This document shows, one piece after another, positions 24,080 to 24,217 of a stretch of DNA of 24,217 nt. The DNA is from DASWIG01 sp965371445. Lineage in GTDB: Bacteria; Acidobacteriota; Thermoanaerobaculia; Multivoradales; J023. The stretch spans positions 1 to 24,217 of the forward strand of contig CBDUYN010000159.1 in the NCBI GenBank assembly GCA_965371445.1. Reading direction: 5' to 3'. Below the pieces are notes generated by a model. That model did not search any database, was not told where the DNA came from, and saw only the letters and a list, made by a program, of their open reading frames with translations. Numbering within the stretch: the first letter of the stretch is position 1; each line of letters opens with the position of its first letter. The translations under genes were made by a program, and so were the position numbers.

Positions 24080-24217
24080 GGGCATAGGTGCGGGTTCTGC
24101 ACTTCTGCCCTGGGATTCCCGTGGCATAGGTGCGGGTTCTGCACCTCTGCCCTGGGATTCTTGTGGCATAGGTGCGGGTTCTGCACCTCTGCCCTGGGAT
24201 TCTTGTGGCATAGGTGC
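24041..24217. repeat. 42-bp tandem palindromic repeat array, truncated by window edge
   Basis: Units start at 24041, 24083, 24125, 24167 and 24209, exactly 42 bp apart. The first is diverged, the next three are nearly identical and the last is cut by the window. Weak similarity to the unit end at 24026-24040 suggests an older unit overlapping the HipA-like gene's downstream side. Each unit holds an inverted repeat such as AGGTGCGGGTTCTGCACCT. The period is a multiple of three and several frames are open, but no coding signal is convincing. Confidence 0.93.

Noticed and set aside
23090..24211. Minus-strand frame with a 14-residue repeat (MPQESQGRGAEPAP) reading through the 42-bp array
   Set aside because: It runs antisense to the HipA-like kinase, which has clear kinase residues. 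The repeats are open in several frames only because the unit is 42 bp long and lacks stops.
7883..24217. Same 42-bp period in the coiled-coil gene repeat and in the terminal array
   Set aside because: The units share only short strings such as GGATT and GTGGC; one is coding and the other palindromic, so a common origin is not supported.
24041..24217. CRISPR array
   Set aside because: There are no unique spacers: whole 42-bp units are repeated head to tail, and no cas gene is present.

Overview
The window is GC-rich, densely coded bacterial chromosome. It has a periplasmic two-component-propeller histidine kinase, a Uma2-type nuclease, several isolated accessory genes and many start codons without a Shine-Dalgarno sequence. 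This fits an Acidobacteriota-like or other large-genome soil or sediment bacterium, but the sequence contains no 16S or ribosomal marker to settle it. I saw no tRNA, rRNA, CRISPR array, integrase or transposase.

Layout. (1) Bases 1-894 hold a broken SprT-like metalloprotease (1-459) and about 435 bp with no convincing gene. (2) On the minus strand, 6742-895 is a two-gene unit: a single-chain Fe-S/molybdopterin hydroxylase of the selenium-dependent xanthine dehydrogenase type, followed 22 bp later by a sensor histidine kinase with 14 propeller repeats. (3) Bases 6904-9349 form an accessory stretch: an unknown membrane-anchored protein, a repeat-rich coiled-coil protein with a PD-(D/E)XK-like domain, and a convergent Uma2-family nuclease. 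The coiled-coil gene is flanked by two diverged copies of one 34-bp sequence, so it looks inserted or duplicated. (4) Bases 9511-16403 (+) are a cell-envelope glycan cluster: GT2 glycosyltransferase, SAM methyltransferase, flippase-like membrane protein, alkaline-phosphatase-fold (sulfatase-like) enzyme and YfhO-type membrane protein. The first three are joined by 4-bp start/stop overlaps. A convergent membrane-bound SGNH protein (17964-16363) and a divergent MurJ-type flippase (18047-19729) continue the envelope theme. (5) Bases 19771-24019 (+) encode a transglutaminase/TPR lipoprotein, an oxoprolinase/hydantoinase A protein without its usual B half, and a HipA-like kinase. (6) The window ends in a 42-bp tandem repeat whose units fold into hairpins and which runs off the edge.

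How the parts may work together (inference). The glycan cluster could build a lipid-linked sugar (GT2), modify it (methyltransferase, sulfatase-fold enzyme, SGNH protein), and move or extend it across the membrane (flippase-like protein, YfhO, MurJ). The kinase may sense an external ligand linked to the hydroxylase encoded upstream, but no response regulator is present. Many promoters look like extended -10 elements (TGnTAnnnT) without a clear -35. In three genes the -10 lies only 8-10 nt from the start codon, which suggests leaderless mRNAs.
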